A stretch of 64,000 nucleotides of DNA from Anastrepha obliqua (Eukaryota; Arthropoda; Insecta; Diptera; Tephritidae). The notes under the pieces are model-generated. The model ran no database searches. It was not told the DNA's origin and was given only the letters and a program-made list of their open reading frames with translations. Location: positions 115,505,784 to 115,569,783 of the forward strand of contig NC_072893.1 of assembly GCF_027943255.1 (NCBI RefSeq). The letters are read 5' to 3'. This document shows positions 33,061 to 45,875 of this stretch, piece after piece; position 1 is the first letter of the stretch, and each line of letters begins with the position of its first letter. A program made the position numbers and the translations under genes.

Positions 33061-33740
33061 TAAACATTTTCTTCGCCAAAATTATGTCCCTTCCTATACT
33101 AAAACTTAATTTTTATTTCAAAAATACAAAAATCTCATTAACGTGCACATTTCAAGCAAATGGATATCAAGTAAAACTTATCCTTTATGCAATTACAACT
33201 GATTTACGTGCAGCCCACATACAATTTATTACCCCTTTTAACAATTTCCTGCACTCAGTTAAATCAAATTAGTAAAAAGTGTTGTTGTAGGAAAAGAAAT
33301 TTTGCAAAATCCTTTAACTGGCCCACGCAAGGGCTCACATGTCGCGCATGTTGTTGTAATTTTGTGCCAAAAGTTGCTGCTGGCATTGGTGTCGTTCACT
33401 GCGTGGGCTGCTTACCAGCCTATCATCCGTTTGCAATTTGCGCGCGTAAGTCGAGCAGTTGACAGCGCATACGCGCAGGCATTGAATTAAATGCGATTGA
33501 ATTGAGTGCGATTGTTAAGCGAAGCCTAATGAGAAGCGGAAATCATGAAGGGCAGCTACACACACATATAAATATGTATAGCTGCATGTGGATATGAAAC
33601 GATGGTTATAATATTGAAATGTGGGGATAATAAATAAAAAAAAATCGAAAAATACAGAAAAAAAAATTATATATAAATTGAAACAAAAAATACAAAACTG
33701 GAACACTCAATTATACAGGTACACAGAAAATTTAAAATAT
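33061..33740. other. Gene-free DNA
   Basis: Nothing recognised. It is slightly GC-richer at 33315-33480, where overlapping short frames exist but show no domain. Confidence 0.4.
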
Positions 33741-34040
33741 CAACTAAAAATTTGGAGCATAAAAATAATGTATTCTGAAGCACAAACAAACACAACTTCA
33801 AAACATGCAAATTTAAAAAGAATGAGAAAAAATTAAAAATATAAACTCATAAAAATTTTTTTTTTGCATACAGAAATTATAAAAATGCAACTAAAAATTT
33901 GGAGAATAAAAAATTACGCTTAAGTATAGGCCAAAATAACTTCAAAACAAAGTTGAAAAGAAATAGAAAAAAAATTAAAATATTGACATATAATTTTTTT
34001 TTTGTTTTTAATAATATTATTTTCGGTGTTTTTTTATTGT
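33741..34040. repeat. Tandem duplication, period about 149 bp
   Basis: AACTAAAAATTTGGAG at 33741 and 33889 starts two related segments that share AACTTCAAAAC, an A-rich block (AGAAAAAAATTAAAA) and a poly-T tract near their ends. Confidence 0.6.
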
Positions 34041-34264
34041 TTTTGTATATATTTTTCTTTGATTTTTCGAACACACTTCACATATTAAGGCTTATAGAAA
34101 AACGTGATTTGAAAGTATTAAAAAATTATGCAAAATTTAGAAACATTTTAAAATCGGCAGCTGACAAAACTTTCTATTCATTTTGTTTTAAATTTTGGTA
34201 AATTGCCTAAATTATCCATATTTACTTTGAGAGCAAGCAAGAATTTTATAAAAGTAAATACATT

Positions 34265-34475
34265 TTTTTTTTGCTTTACTGTTAAATTTCGTCAGTTATT
34301 CAACCAATATTATCAAATTCCCAAATATTTGAAATTTTGCAAAGAAAATTTCAGGAACGAAAAATTTTACAAAAACAAATCAAATTATTTTGTGCTTCAC
34401 CGTTAAATTTCCGCAATTATTTAACCAAGATTAGCAAATCCAAAAATATTTAAAATTTTGCAAACTTTCAATTAT
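34265..34475. repeat. Tandem duplication, period about 120 bp
   Basis: TGCTTTACTGTTAAATTTC (34272) and TGCTTCACCGTTAAATTTC (34393) begin two copies that share TTATT(C/T)AACCAA.ATTA and AAATATTT(G/A)AAATTTTGCAAA. Confidence 0.7.
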
Positions 34476-35099
34476 TCCCTTTTTAAATTTTATCTTCTCA
34501 TAAGCACCAGACTTGATTTTACGATCTTTATCGTCATTTAACGCCCACTTAATATTTTTCAATATAACAACAACACTTATTTTCCTTTCATAATTTCAAC
34601 AACCACTTATCTTATGCAAATTTTTTATTTGCATCAACACAATTTTGTATCTACTTTACATTTTCTTGTATTTTGCCATATTGTCTCCACACAGTTCAAT
34701 TAACTTCGATAATCAACGCCGCAACAATAGCAGACATAGCGTCTGGCAACAAGCTGATCTTGATCCATTTTATCACAGGCATAGCGCGAATTTCGAGATG
34801 TGCCTTTTAGCATTCATAATCTACCAAGGCAGACAATCCCAAGCAACACCTCAAGCTCAAACGCAGCCTGAGTGCAAAAGTACATAGACTCAATATGAAG
34901 CTGTTGCATATGCCATTGTGTGTATGTGTGCTCGATTGTGTACATTTTTGTGACTTAAATCATGCGCCGCATCCCACTCTCAGGTTTGTGTTCTAGTTGG
35001 CTGTGCCGTTGCCTTCATCAACGCTTGCGCTTAGCATTTGGGGTATAAGTTGAGCTGCGATCAGGCCGTTTATAAGGGGTTTTCTTTTGCTTTTTATAC

Positions 35100-36480
35100 A
35101 AAGAATTTATTTTTAATTTTCTGAAACACGCTTTTACAATTTAGAACACATTTTTTATTTAATTTTTTGAGCATTTTAATTATTTTATTTAATTTTTTAT
35201 ATAATTTATTTTATTAGATTTTTTTTTATGTCATTGTAATGGTTACTTAAATGCTGATTTGATTTAATTTATTTAACTAAATATTTAAATTTTCTTAAAT
35301 GTTTTCATATAATTATATTAATTTATTTTATTACTTTTTTGTTTTATATACATATATATTTATATATATATATATATTTTTTTTTTGTTATAACATTTCA
35401 TTTTATTTTTATTTTATATTTGATTATAATTTATTTTATTTATTTTATTCAATTAAATTTTTAATTTTTTTAAGATGCTTTCTATTTCAATTCAACCGGG
35501 CTATTTGGGTCATGTTCTTCGATTTCGATGTAACTCAAATCCCAAACCCAAAATCATTAAAATCGATTCTTTTTTGACTAAGTTATGAGCATTTAAAAAA
35601 AAAATTCGTATATAATTAAAAACAATTGATTTTGAGCCGAAAAACAAAATTGCCTATAAATCTTGAAAAAAATGTTTTTCTGGCGAACAAAAAAATACGT
35701 GTCTCATTATTTTGACCAGAGAGCAATATATTTGAGTTACATCGAAATCGAAGAACCTGACCCGAATAGCACGGTTGAATTGAAATGGAAAGCACCTTAA
35801 ATTTTGTATTTAATTACGTTACATTTTTTCATTATTTTTTTTTTATTTATTTATTTTTATTATATTTTATTTATTTCATTTTGGTATAAAATTTCACATT
35901 TTATTTTTTACTTTATTTATTCCAATTTATTTAATTTCAGTTTTTGCTCATTAAATAAATTTTTTTTTTAGTTTTTGTTATTTATTTATTTCTATTTTAT
36001 TTTGTTATATTTTATTTACTTACTTTTATATATATTTTTTTATTTAAATTACATTTGGTTTTATTTTTAATTTTTTAATTTAACTCAATTTATTTAATTT
36101 TCTTTTTTTTTTTTTAATTTTAGTTACTTCACTTTATTTACTTCTAGTTTTTGCTGATTTAATTTAGTTTATTTTAATTTGTTTGTTTTTTAAATTTTAT
36201 TCTACAATATTATATATTATCTATTTATTTCTTTACTTTTTATATTTTTTATTCTATTTAATTAATTTAATTTATTTATTTTTTTAATTTCTTCTGTAGT
36301 TTAGTCTATTTATATGATTTTAGTTAATTTTATTTTAATTTTTATTATTTTTAGTTTTGGTTTATTTTATTTTTCATTTTTATTTAATTTAATTTAGTTA
36401 ATTTTATTTTTGTTTTAATTAAACTTATTTTACTTTATTTACTTTTATTTTATTTTTCTCTTAATTTAGTTTAATTAATA
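35100..36480. repeat. Extremely AT-rich low-complexity sequence
   Basis: Almost continuous TTTATTTTATTTAATTT-type sequence with (TA)n at about 35355-35378. It is interrupted only by the inverted-repeat element at 35470-35800, whose arms are conspicuously GC-richer. Confidence 0.85.
35470..35800. mobile_element. TTAA-flanked foldback element
   Basis: TTAA at 35470-35473 and 35797-35800 bounds about 323 bp. The arms, roughly 35471-35540 and 35730-35799, are inverted copies with only about five mismatches over 70 bp; both contain TCGATTTCGATGTAACTC or its complement. The interior of about 190 bp is unique and AT-rich, without coding capacity. The TTAA duplication suggests mobilisation by a piggyBac-like transposase, though long inverted arms are unusual for that group. 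The alternative is a foldback or hairpin of another origin with TTAA by chance, which is easier in this AT-rich setting. Confidence 0.65.
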
Positions 36481-37586
36481 TTTTCTTTTTTTTTGGTTTC
36501 TTATTTTTCCGCCCCACTGTGTCGCTTCATCCGTTTATCTCCATTTGTATTTACCCCTACTCAATATTGCATTTTTTCTGTCGCCACTTTTCGTACGTTT
36601 TCAATCACTATTCCCAGTTTTTATGTTGTAGTTGTTTACTGTTGTTTTTGTGTTTTTCTTTTGTTTTTTGCATTTGAATTATGGAAGCATTATCAGCAAA
36701 CAGGAAGAGCAATAATATAATTTATTGTGTATTAAATATCATATCGAGCAACGAGGCAGAGCCGATCGTGCAGCAAATTTACTGAAACGCTTCGCCTGCG
36801 CAAACTTTTTCCCTTTTTTTATCTTTCTTTCAACATATGCGTATTTCTGCTTGACGACTGCTAGGCAGCGAAATCGCAAAACAAAATTTCATTGTCCGCG
36901 TTATTGTGCAAAATGCTTTTTCATACAAATACAAAGCCGCTGATTTCATTCATTTCAATACGCCACTAGTGGCCTCCAAAATTTTGTCGGGTTAGTGCAA
37001 AATATTCGCCAGGCATTGACAATGCAGCATCATTTCGAAGCTGGGTATGCCGTGTTTTTGTTTTTTTTTCTACTTTGTCAATTATTCGTATTTATATATT
37101 ATTTTGCTGTTCGTTTTTGATTTATTTTCGTTTTTATTAATTCTTATTCTTACTACGGCCGACGCTGTCAATCCCCAAAATGATTTCCTGTCTCTACTCT
37201 GCGTTGGCGTATGTAGGTTTGAACTTGGCGTCTCAACGCCGATCAGTGCGCATCTTCGAACAATTGATATGCTGGCATTTAATTATGATTTTCGATCGAA
37301 TTTCAGCAACCACGAAAAAAAATAGCAGAAAAATACAGCGCATCGCTTATGGAATGAATGAATGCCCAAAGCTTAAACATGCGGACGAGTATATATGTAT
37401 GTAATTATGCTGCGGTTTGCTGAATACCAGAAATAAAAATTTGCTTCGAAAATATAAAGGAAATTGAATTGAATTGAATGGCGTGGGAGAATCTGCATCC
37501 GCTGAGTTGATAATAATTTCTTAATTTTTTTAGCTTTTTTGGCAGCTGATGCTTGAAGCTATGATTTTTACCATATTGTAAAAGAT

Positions 37587-37700
37587 TTTGATTTAAATGT
37601 TTGATTATAAAAAATTTTTATTTGCATTTTTAATTATACAAAATTTTAATTTAAATTTTTGATTATAAAAAATTCTAATTTTTGATTATAAAAAATTTAA
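37587..37700. repeat. Short tandem repeat of TTTGATTATAAAAAATT
   Basis: Three copies of TTTGATTATAAAAAATT plus one TTTAATTATACAAAATTTT variant at 20-50 bp spacing. Confidence 0.7.
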
Positions 37701-39139
37701 AAAGGCAGCTTACTTATTAATTATCATTTGCGTGCTTCCTCTGCGCTTGCGCCTGTTTATTTTTACTCAGAAATTATAAAAATTAAATATTATAAATTAT
37801 CAGCTAGAGATCTAATGAAATTTTAGTTCTAATCTGAATTCCTAATAAGTAAATTTATGTGTCCGCAGTCATAAGCAATAAGCACTTTAGTTGATTTGAG
37901 AAAGTAATGGGCTATGATTGTTATCGTAATAACAAAACTCTAGAGCTACTTAGAATCCCTGCTTTTATGACAAAAGGTTCTCCCCCTTATACTTTTCAAT
38001 TATTCATTTCAGTGTTTTAAAAATTGAAATTTCCCACCCCAAATACCGAACCAGTGATTTCAACGCCTTAAATTCTGCTTTATAGAAATTTGTCAGCTAA
38101 TAATTACGAATTTTTTTCCTACTCGCTTTAGTTTTCCAATTTAAAGTTAGCAAACCATCAAAGGTTGGCTCTATTCACTTTATTCACTTCATACAACATT
38201 TGCAACCTCTTCTCAGATCCATCACTTTAAACGTCACTTATTCCATACATTATCAAAGTTTTATACCGCAAAATGCGAACTATTTATTAGGATATTTTAT
38301 TTGATTTTATTTTTGGCGAAAAAGTAGCAAATTTTTTACATAGCATAACGATACTTCATATGCAACCACGAACGCGCACATAAAAACCATGCGCATAAAT
38401 ATATTTGCGTATAAGAGTTCACAGTCATATGTACATACACACATACAAATGCATAAGTGTATGAAAAATATAGTTTTGTATTTTTCATATTTTTTTGCCA
38501 CAACATCTTACGAACTTTGCAAAGATTTGGTTTTTGCATTTGCTCTGAAAACAAAGTTCAAGCTGCAAACTTTGCTGGCAAATGCAAGTGAACCCGGCGA
38601 TTATTTGTAGGAAATGCGCATATGTAATATACATATAATACATATGTGTATGTGTGCGGGTATCTGAAGTACTCACTAGCAATGCCACCACAAATTCATG
38701 CACATCTCCCGACTCCGACCATTTTACAGCAACAAGCATTGTATTGCAGTAGCGCTGGAAAATTATACGTATTTTCAATCTTTCTCTCTCGGCAACTGGC
38801 ACTTCATCAGTGCAAGGATATGTTTGTGGCGGACACTTCAAAGTGCACTACGTGCAAACATACATGAATGCATACATACGTACGTGTATACATACATGCA
38901 TACATACATACACTCATGGAGAAAATAATAAATACAGTAAATTTTGATTATTTTGTTTTTATTTTTTCATTTTTTTTATATTTTTTTTAATATATTTCAT
39001 TTGACAACAAATGCCCCACTGTAAATCAAAGTTTGAGATTTGTGAAAGATCTATAAATAAAAAAAAAACTTTTTATATTAAAAACATAAATTTAAAAAAA
39101 TTGGGCACACAGGTTTTTAGCCCATTAAATTTTATCATG

Positions 39140-39890
39140 ATAAACGGCAAATATTAAGTTGCTCGGAGTTCTCGTTGTATTTTGATAATTTTTTTCGCTG
39201 AACGCGGGGTTTCTTCACATAAAAAATTTCTGGCATCGTTTTCTTTCACATAAAACGGAAATGGAAAAGGTTTTCCACTTTGTTTATTTTATTTATTTTT
39301 TATTTATTTTTCTTATTGTATTTAGTATTTTCTTTTTTTTTTTTTAAGGTTCGTTTAAAACGTTGTCAGCCTTCTTCCAAAACAGGTATGTCGCTGGCAA
39401 CACGAATTCCGGGACTCACAGGAGTCTGAAATTAAAAAGACGGTAATGTTCTTATTCAGTATGAAGCGTTATCGCTTGAAAAATTGGCATAATGGCGGAC
39501 AGTCAAAGATCTAAAGCCGTTTTTTGACCCTTTTTTTGACTTTAAAGGTCCGAAAAAAAATACTAAAAAATTGTTTCGCCCAAATTATCGAGTTCACACG
39601 ATAACGACATCAATTCTACGTCATTTAAATTTTATTTCATCAAAATCGGTTTGTTAGAACCGGCTATGTGTGTGCCCATTGTTCACGTAAAGACCATTTT
39701 TTGAAGCCTGACAACTATTTATTTGAAGGAATCTCACATGGCCAAAAAAAATTGTTTTTTTGACAAAATTTTTAATTTTTTTTTGTTAAATATTCGTTGG
39801 TTTTTCATCATTTTTTTCGCTCGTCGTGTTAGGCAAATTCTGCATATAAAAAAATTTCGCGCATCGTTATATTCATAAAAAAGCTTAAAA
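39140..39890. repeat. Diverged direct repeat pair, about 620 bp apart
   Basis: Segments at about 39187-39252 and 39810-39880 share TTTTTTTCGCT, a CACATAAAAAATTTC / ATATAAAAAAATTTC block, GCATCGTT and CATAAAA in the same order and spacing. They could be ends of an old element or a decayed duplication. Confidence 0.35.
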
Positions 39891-41413
39891 AAAATAAAAA
39901 ACAAAAAAAATATATAAGTAGTTGAAACTGGTCAGAATATAATGTATTTATTATTTTAACCATGAATGTACATATATACACACATATGCATGTACATACA
40001 CACATCTACGCTGTTAAGCGCAGCAGCGCCACATTTACAGGATGTGTATGAGTGCGCGTATGCACTTGCACTTATATTTTAGTATTTATATTTTTGTATA
40101 TGAGTGTGTGTGTGCAGCATAGTCGTACATGCATTTTCCAACATCCGATTTCCGTTTCCTGCCCAAAGCAGTCAGGCAGCCGGGCAGCCAGTCACACAGC
40201 TGCTAAGCATAAGAAAATAAGACTTTTGTATTTTATTTATATTTAGTTTGCTCTGCATGAGCTCTTAGCCTTACATATCTACTATTATCCACCACATACA
40301 CATGCACACACACACACACACATGTATGCGAGTATGCGCTTGAAGTGCAGCTTAGCCGCAGAGCAGTAGCATCTCCTGCCATACCATTTCTTTTAACAAA
40401 GTATTGTCAGTTTGTCTGCCATATTTCATTTTTGAACTGCTACCGTTTACCTATACTTACATACACACATTTCTTGCTCTTCTATTTCTATTCTTAATAT
40501 TATATGTGCACTTTTTTCTTAATTTTTACACTCTCGCATGCGGTTATAGCTTACATTTATATGCTCGCATGGATTTATCTGAAAAGCTTTGCATTTATTT
40601 AGTATTTCGGTTTATATAAATTTTCCATTTATCTTTTTTTTTCTTGTCGTTTTTTTTTTTTTGTTTCTTGGTTTGGTAGTGCTGCACAATCTCCGGCTTG
40701 CAAATAACAACAACATTGCACTTACTCATTCAAGTGCGCCTGGTTTTGGCATTTTTGCATTTTAGCTGCACGAAATGGGAAGCTTTTCCACACTGCTTCC
40801 TCTTCCTTTTCTTCGAATACAGCTCTGCAGGTTTCTTCTCCCTATTTTCACTTATACATGGACATACATGACACATCGAGATTTCAGCTCAGCTGTTGCA
40901 GCTTTTGTTTGGGCCACACAACAGTCGATTGCCGTTGCCGCCAATCATGCAACACAGCCCTCCTACTCCTCTTTTGGCGCGCTTAGCTCAGCAACCGCAG
41001 CCATTTGCGGTTTTGTAGCAACGACAAAAGTTCCCCAACAACAATATTAGTGCTTGGGTACAGCGCATTGTTTGTTTGTATGCGTCGAAAACCAAGCGCA
41101 TCTTCTAGCAAATCTAACAATTGAAGCAGTATACATCATTTTTGCAGTACAAAAACAAAGTAAAGTTGCTACGAGTACTTGGAAGAAATTGCAAATCAGC
41201 TGCATATGTATGTAGGTATGTATGTTAGTATGTGTTAGTGGAAAAATCTATAAATGCTTTGGAAAGCAAAATCAAGTAGCGTTAACGCTAAGTTTGTCTC
41301 CTAACTAAGTGCAAATATATATGTATGTATATACATTAGGGTGGGTCTTATTTTTCAACTTTCGAAAATTGGTTGCCATTTTCTATCGCTTAACAAATGC
41401 GTTATTTTTTTTT

Positions 41414-41682
41414 ATTTAGAGAAAATACTCAGTGCTATCTGCCTCCTCTAAGCAAGGAAAGCAAATTGGGTCCTCAATGGTTCCAATGGTGGACATATGC
41501 TGACCCCATCGGTTGTGTCCTGTAATAATACCGACCATCAACCGAACATCTTTTCTTTCAAGTTTTAGAAGAAAGTTCGAATGTTTTCTGTTCGGGCTTG
41601 TCACAAAGCACTTGGCAGTTCTGCAGCGTTCTAGACTGGACTCTTTATGTAAATTGCATACATAATCGCTGGTGCAATTCAT
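41414..41682 (-). pseudogene. LINE pol C-terminus (Jockey-like, zinc-knuckle region)
   Basis: Minus-strand frame includes SNFLLKLERKDVRLMVGIIT, GHNRWGQHMSTIG, then EDPICFPCLEEADSTEYFL before a stop at 41414. The order Lxx.RKD.R.LVG..TGH...GxH...G...DP.C..C.EE.....H.L is the extreme C-terminal region of Jockey-type elements. The usual His is Tyr here and the final Cys is lost to the stop, so the knuckle is broken. There is no catalytic domain nearby. Related by domain, not by close sequence, to 20390-20645. Confidence 0.65.
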
Positions 41683-43485
41683 AATTCCTTTAGAACTAAT
41701 TCCGATTATTGGCGCTGATCACCTGTAAGGTAACCGCTGATACGCAGTTGGCATAGGCAATTTCACTTCCACCAGTACCTTAATTGAGTTCAAAAAAATC
41801 AAAAATATGTCCAGATTGACTTATTCGGTGTCCAAAAAACAATTCTTCATGGATTCTATGAATCTCAAATAAAAGTTAAACTTTCTATTATTTTTACCAG
41901 TATACAAGGATTTCTTATATTGTATCCTCATCCTCATGCTATATTTTTTCTTAGTTTATTAATAAAAATCTTAAGAAAATAACACTTTATTATATTTTTC
42001 ACTTGCTGGTAGTCCCTAGATATTACTTCAAAACATGTGAAAAAATACTCAACACTTTTTAATGTTTCATAATAGAATAAAAGTACATATGACACGTGAC
42101 AAAACTTAAAAAACAAATTATTTTTTTGGTAAAATAACCAGCAGCCTAATACACATACATATATTCATGCATTAAGCTGTATTTGTCTTCGCCATTGTGC
42201 ATTGTTTTCGCTATTGTTTGTTCGTGTTTAGTTTTTATTTGCTTTTGACTTCATTGCATAGCTTGACAAAGGTTGTGTTGGTTAGAGTGCAGCTCATATG
42301 CTGTTTATTCATCTCGCTTCCTTCATATGTATACTTTTACATAGATACATATGACTTTGACTTTTCCCTTTAAACCAATATTACATAGTTAGTTTTTTTT
42401 TAATCTCCTGGTAGCTATTTTGCTTGCTGCACTGTTTCTGCACATGTAAAGCGACCAGACAGCGCAATTGACTCACACCACATAACTGCTGTCCACAGCT
42501 GCAGTTTGCTACAGAGCGCCTGAAAGCCGACTATCATACTAATGTAATCTGCCGTCACTGAGTGCCTTGGCTGAGAGAACCTCTATCAGTTAGTCAATTC
42601 ATCAGTTGTATGAAGTAAAGAAAAACGTGTATTTGTCATTGTTGTTGCTACTGGATGACAAATGCAGGCTTTCTGTAGTAGCGCTTATCCTAGCGGATGG
42701 GTTAGCATTCATTCGCCGCATATGCTTCGTGAAAGAGGGTGAGGTGGCTTTGCTATTAAGGTTGAGTAAAGCCATGTAGGTATACATAATTTCATAGATA
42801 TGTCGCGCATGTGAATGATTTTTAAGAGCATCATTGGTTGGATGCATTGTTTTTTCATTTCATTAAAGAAATTTGTTTGCTTTTCTGCTTAACCTGAGCT
42901 GTACGGAACGAGTTGTATTTGTTTTTTATCTAGAAATTTTCTACTTTCTTAAAACAATTTTTTCCACGTTGCAATTTTTTTATTAAAAACTTTCACCAAG
43001 CTTTTTCCTTCTTGAAATCCTTCCTGTATAACCACCGCCTCTGTGAACTCAAGTTCCTCTCAAAGAAACTGTTTTAAGTATCGTACACTCTTAAGCTAAT
43101 TGTTTTGAAATTACCACAATTACGCTTTAAATATATGCAAATTTTTAAATTTTTAACAAAGTAAGTGCAAGCTAGTTTCAGCTGAGCTAATTTTGAATTA
43201 TTGCGTCTTTATTTTGTTCACTGAAGGTGGTGGTGGCCTATTGCTATATTTTCGCCGGTACGCACGCTGAGTTAAGATATTCGAAGAGTTATTTGCAAAA
43301 GAAAATTGCTCGAGGTCTCTGCTTTCTATGGGGGCTGTGTTCCACTGCATGTTTATAATTGTGATCCACAGACATTTCTTAAACGCTATAGAAGAGAAAA
43401 AGTCCAGCAGCAACTGTCAAAGTTTTTCGGAGTTTATCAAAGTTCTCATTTTTCAGACATAGATGGAACACTCTGCACTTGAAGG
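41683..43485. other. Gene-free DNA; two short frames of ordinary composition
   Basis: Mostly AT-rich. Minus-strand frames at 42602-42847 (81 codons) and 43198-43413 (71 codons) have more normal amino-acid composition than other frames in the window but no recognisable domain, and no splice context I can defend. Confidence 0.4.
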
Positions 43486-43580
43486 TTATGTTATGTTATG
43501 TTATGTTATGTTATGTTATGTTATGTTATGTTATGTTATGTTATGTTATGTTATGTTATGTTATGTTATGTTATGTTATG
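43486..43580 (+). repeat. Perfect (TTATG)19 microsatellite
   Basis: Nineteen uninterrupted TTATG units, 95 bp, no mismatch. Perfect long pentanucleotide tracts are usually young and length-variable. Confidence 0.98.
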
Positions 43581-45749
43581 TGATTCATATATGATTCATG
43601 AACTAAGGCCAACTTTTATTAACGGAGGAAACTTATTTGTACCTCTAATACCCATTAGAATCATATATTTGAATGCTATAATTTTTTATAAATGACAAGT
43701 ATTGTAATTGTATATACTGCACTCACCCATACTTAATGGCCCTCCCTTTCTATACTCGTATACGTCCATATATATTATTTCTTCTAACTCATTAAGTTTT
43801 AGCCCTCGTCAGTAATTCTGCACAAATCGCAGTAATCACATTTCAAATACACTTTCACTTTTCGCAAATAATGCAAATTTAATCACCGCTCAATTCATTC
43901 CGTCCAACTCGTACCCCTCCAGCTTTTGCACACTTGCAAATATATGGAAGTACGAGTAATAGACGAAAATTTTCCCACATTAATAATCATTTGGCGTGTT
44001 AAGTCTATAAATTCAATTAAATACGGCGGCAAATGCAATTTTAATTGAAACACAAACATGTGCGCCAACATCAGCCATAGGGCAAACACACACACAAATA
44101 CCAAATAACACAAATACAATGAGTTTGAGCGCCCCATACGTCGCATCAGCCAGTAAATCATAGCAGGAACCTTGACGCATCTCTCAACCAAACAGGCGGC
44201 ATACGAAAAATTGACATTGAAATCGGCGTAAATGCGTGCAAATACCATGTTGCTGTCACTTGCCGCCCACCAAACGCCTACCTATACACACAAACATAGA
44301 CAAACATAAACATACATAGGTATGTATAGGCATACATAAGCACACAGAGCCAAACATAGACATACATGCATGTTCGGCATGGCACAGCGGGCGTGTTGCA
44401 TGCAATTGACACAATTTTGTTGTGCCACCTCATCATCTCATATACGTACGTACATACACACACACATATTATAAGTACTCGAGTAATGGTGGCGTGCATG
44501 CCACAAAAGCCGCGCCACAACAAACCCGCAAATTGTATCAATGACCGCGAAATTTCGCAAACCCAGCAACAAAAACAAGCTGACAAGCAAACAAAAGCGC
44601 CAACCACCCACTGACCCAGCCACCAAAATGAGACAAGCAGCCAGTCGAAATCAATGCAGCCAAAAGGCAAAGTCCAGGCGTAACCGTAACAACACCACAA
44701 ACGTAAGCGCATCCAGACAACGCCGCGTTACGCATTTTATTTGGTGTGAATTGTAAGAGACAGAGAGTGGGAGAGACAGAGTTTGAGTTAGAATGCGAAT
44801 GTTGTTGGTGTTGATGTTGATATTGCGCCAAACCTGCAATTGATATGAAGTGGACAACAGGCAGCAGGCGTTAATAGCAGCAAAAGCAAATACAACAGTA
44901 ACAATCCGCCAACTGTTCGCATGTATGTTGCACGCTTGTATGTACATACACATATGAGGCATGCGTCGGAAGCAATGCGATTTTCACACCAGTCGCACAC
45001 ACTGGCGCAATAGCTCATCATCATAAGGCCCCTCGCCTACAAACAAGCATACATATGGCAGCCATCAACACCACAACCAGCAACATCTGCCTCTGTAGCA
45101 TTTGCAACAGTTTGTTGTCCATTGCCGCCAAAGTTAATGACAGCCACGGCGCGTTTTTGCATTTTAACTCACTGTCTGTTATCAGCGTGGCAGGGAGTTC
45201 AAGGGCGTGCATGTGTTGTTGGTGTTGTACGCAAATCGGCAGTCAGTCGAAATTCGCTGGCAAACAAACACAACAAGCAAACAAACAAATAAACCGCAAC
45301 AACTACAACAAATAACGGTTATATATAGTCTATGTAGTTATGTGATATAAATAGGTGGATTTTTTCTGCATATCAGTATGTATAGTATGTATGTATATGA
45401 GCTTATAAGGAGGATACACTTTAGTTACAAATATAAATATTTGTATAAATGTGAAATTATGAAAACGTGAAAAGGAGTAGATGAAGTCATATTAGTCTTT
45501 TCTGCTCATTATTGTTCTTGATAGCTTTAGTTTCATGTTGCAATTTGGTCTTTATACTTAATTTTAACTTACATTTTTGTCATGCATTCTGTACCAGAGG
45601 CCAGATTATAGCATAAGTAAATCAATTTTTTTCGGTCATTTTGCCAAAAACTCAACTCATCTACTTGTAGCTCAACAGCCAACCTCTGCGACTAGCTCTT
45701 AGCTTTTGCTACGCACTTGGTTTTTGCCTATGCAATAAGAGAAAAAAGA
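43581..45749. other. Gene-free DNA
   Basis: Slightly GC-richer between 44360 and 45300, with CATACATAGGTATG tracts (44300-44370). Minus-strand frames at 43895-44248 (117 codons) and 44278-44712 (144 codons) are Cys/Tyr/Val-rich without domain and read through the microsatellite tracts, so they are not called. Confidence 0.45.
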
Positions 45750-45860
45750 CATGAAAGATATTCACCCTCAAGCGCTAACTGAGCTGAACATCGCTTTCGC
45801 CACCCAATATTCAGAAGTATATTTTATTAGTGGGGAATTATTTTGAAAGAGTCGAAACAC
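45750..45860 (-). repeat. Isolated tRNA-like SINE head fragment
   Basis: GATATTCACCCTCAAGCGC to about 45857 aligns with 46214-46320, the head of the neighbouring SINE. On the minus strand it carries an A-box-like CAGCTCAGTTAGCGC (about 45771-45785). The B-box half seen in the neighbour is missing. Hence either a truncated SINE or half of a duplicated head. Confidence 0.55.
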
Positions 45861-45875
45861 GTCTAAGAAAATGTA

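Larger units (their letters stand above)
36481..41413. other. Gene-free DNA with simple repeats
   Basis: No supported gene. It contains CATACATACATAC tracts at 38865-38915, (CA)n at 40305-40322 and poly-A/poly-T runs. Frames at 38485-38841 and 40775-41050 are unrecognised, and I would not call them genes. Confidence 0.45.

Noticed and set aside
42602..43413. Two minus-strand frames (42602-42847, 43198-43413) with ordinary composition
   Set aside because: The most gene-like anonymous frames in the window, but short, without domain, and I see no convincing splice signals at their ends.
43486..43695. Open frame through the TTATG repeat
   Set aside because: Translation of a pentanucleotide microsatellite, not a protein.
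44278..44712. 144-codon open frame, minus strand
   Set aside because: Cys/Tyr/Val-rich translation of CATACA-type tracts; no recognisable protein feature.
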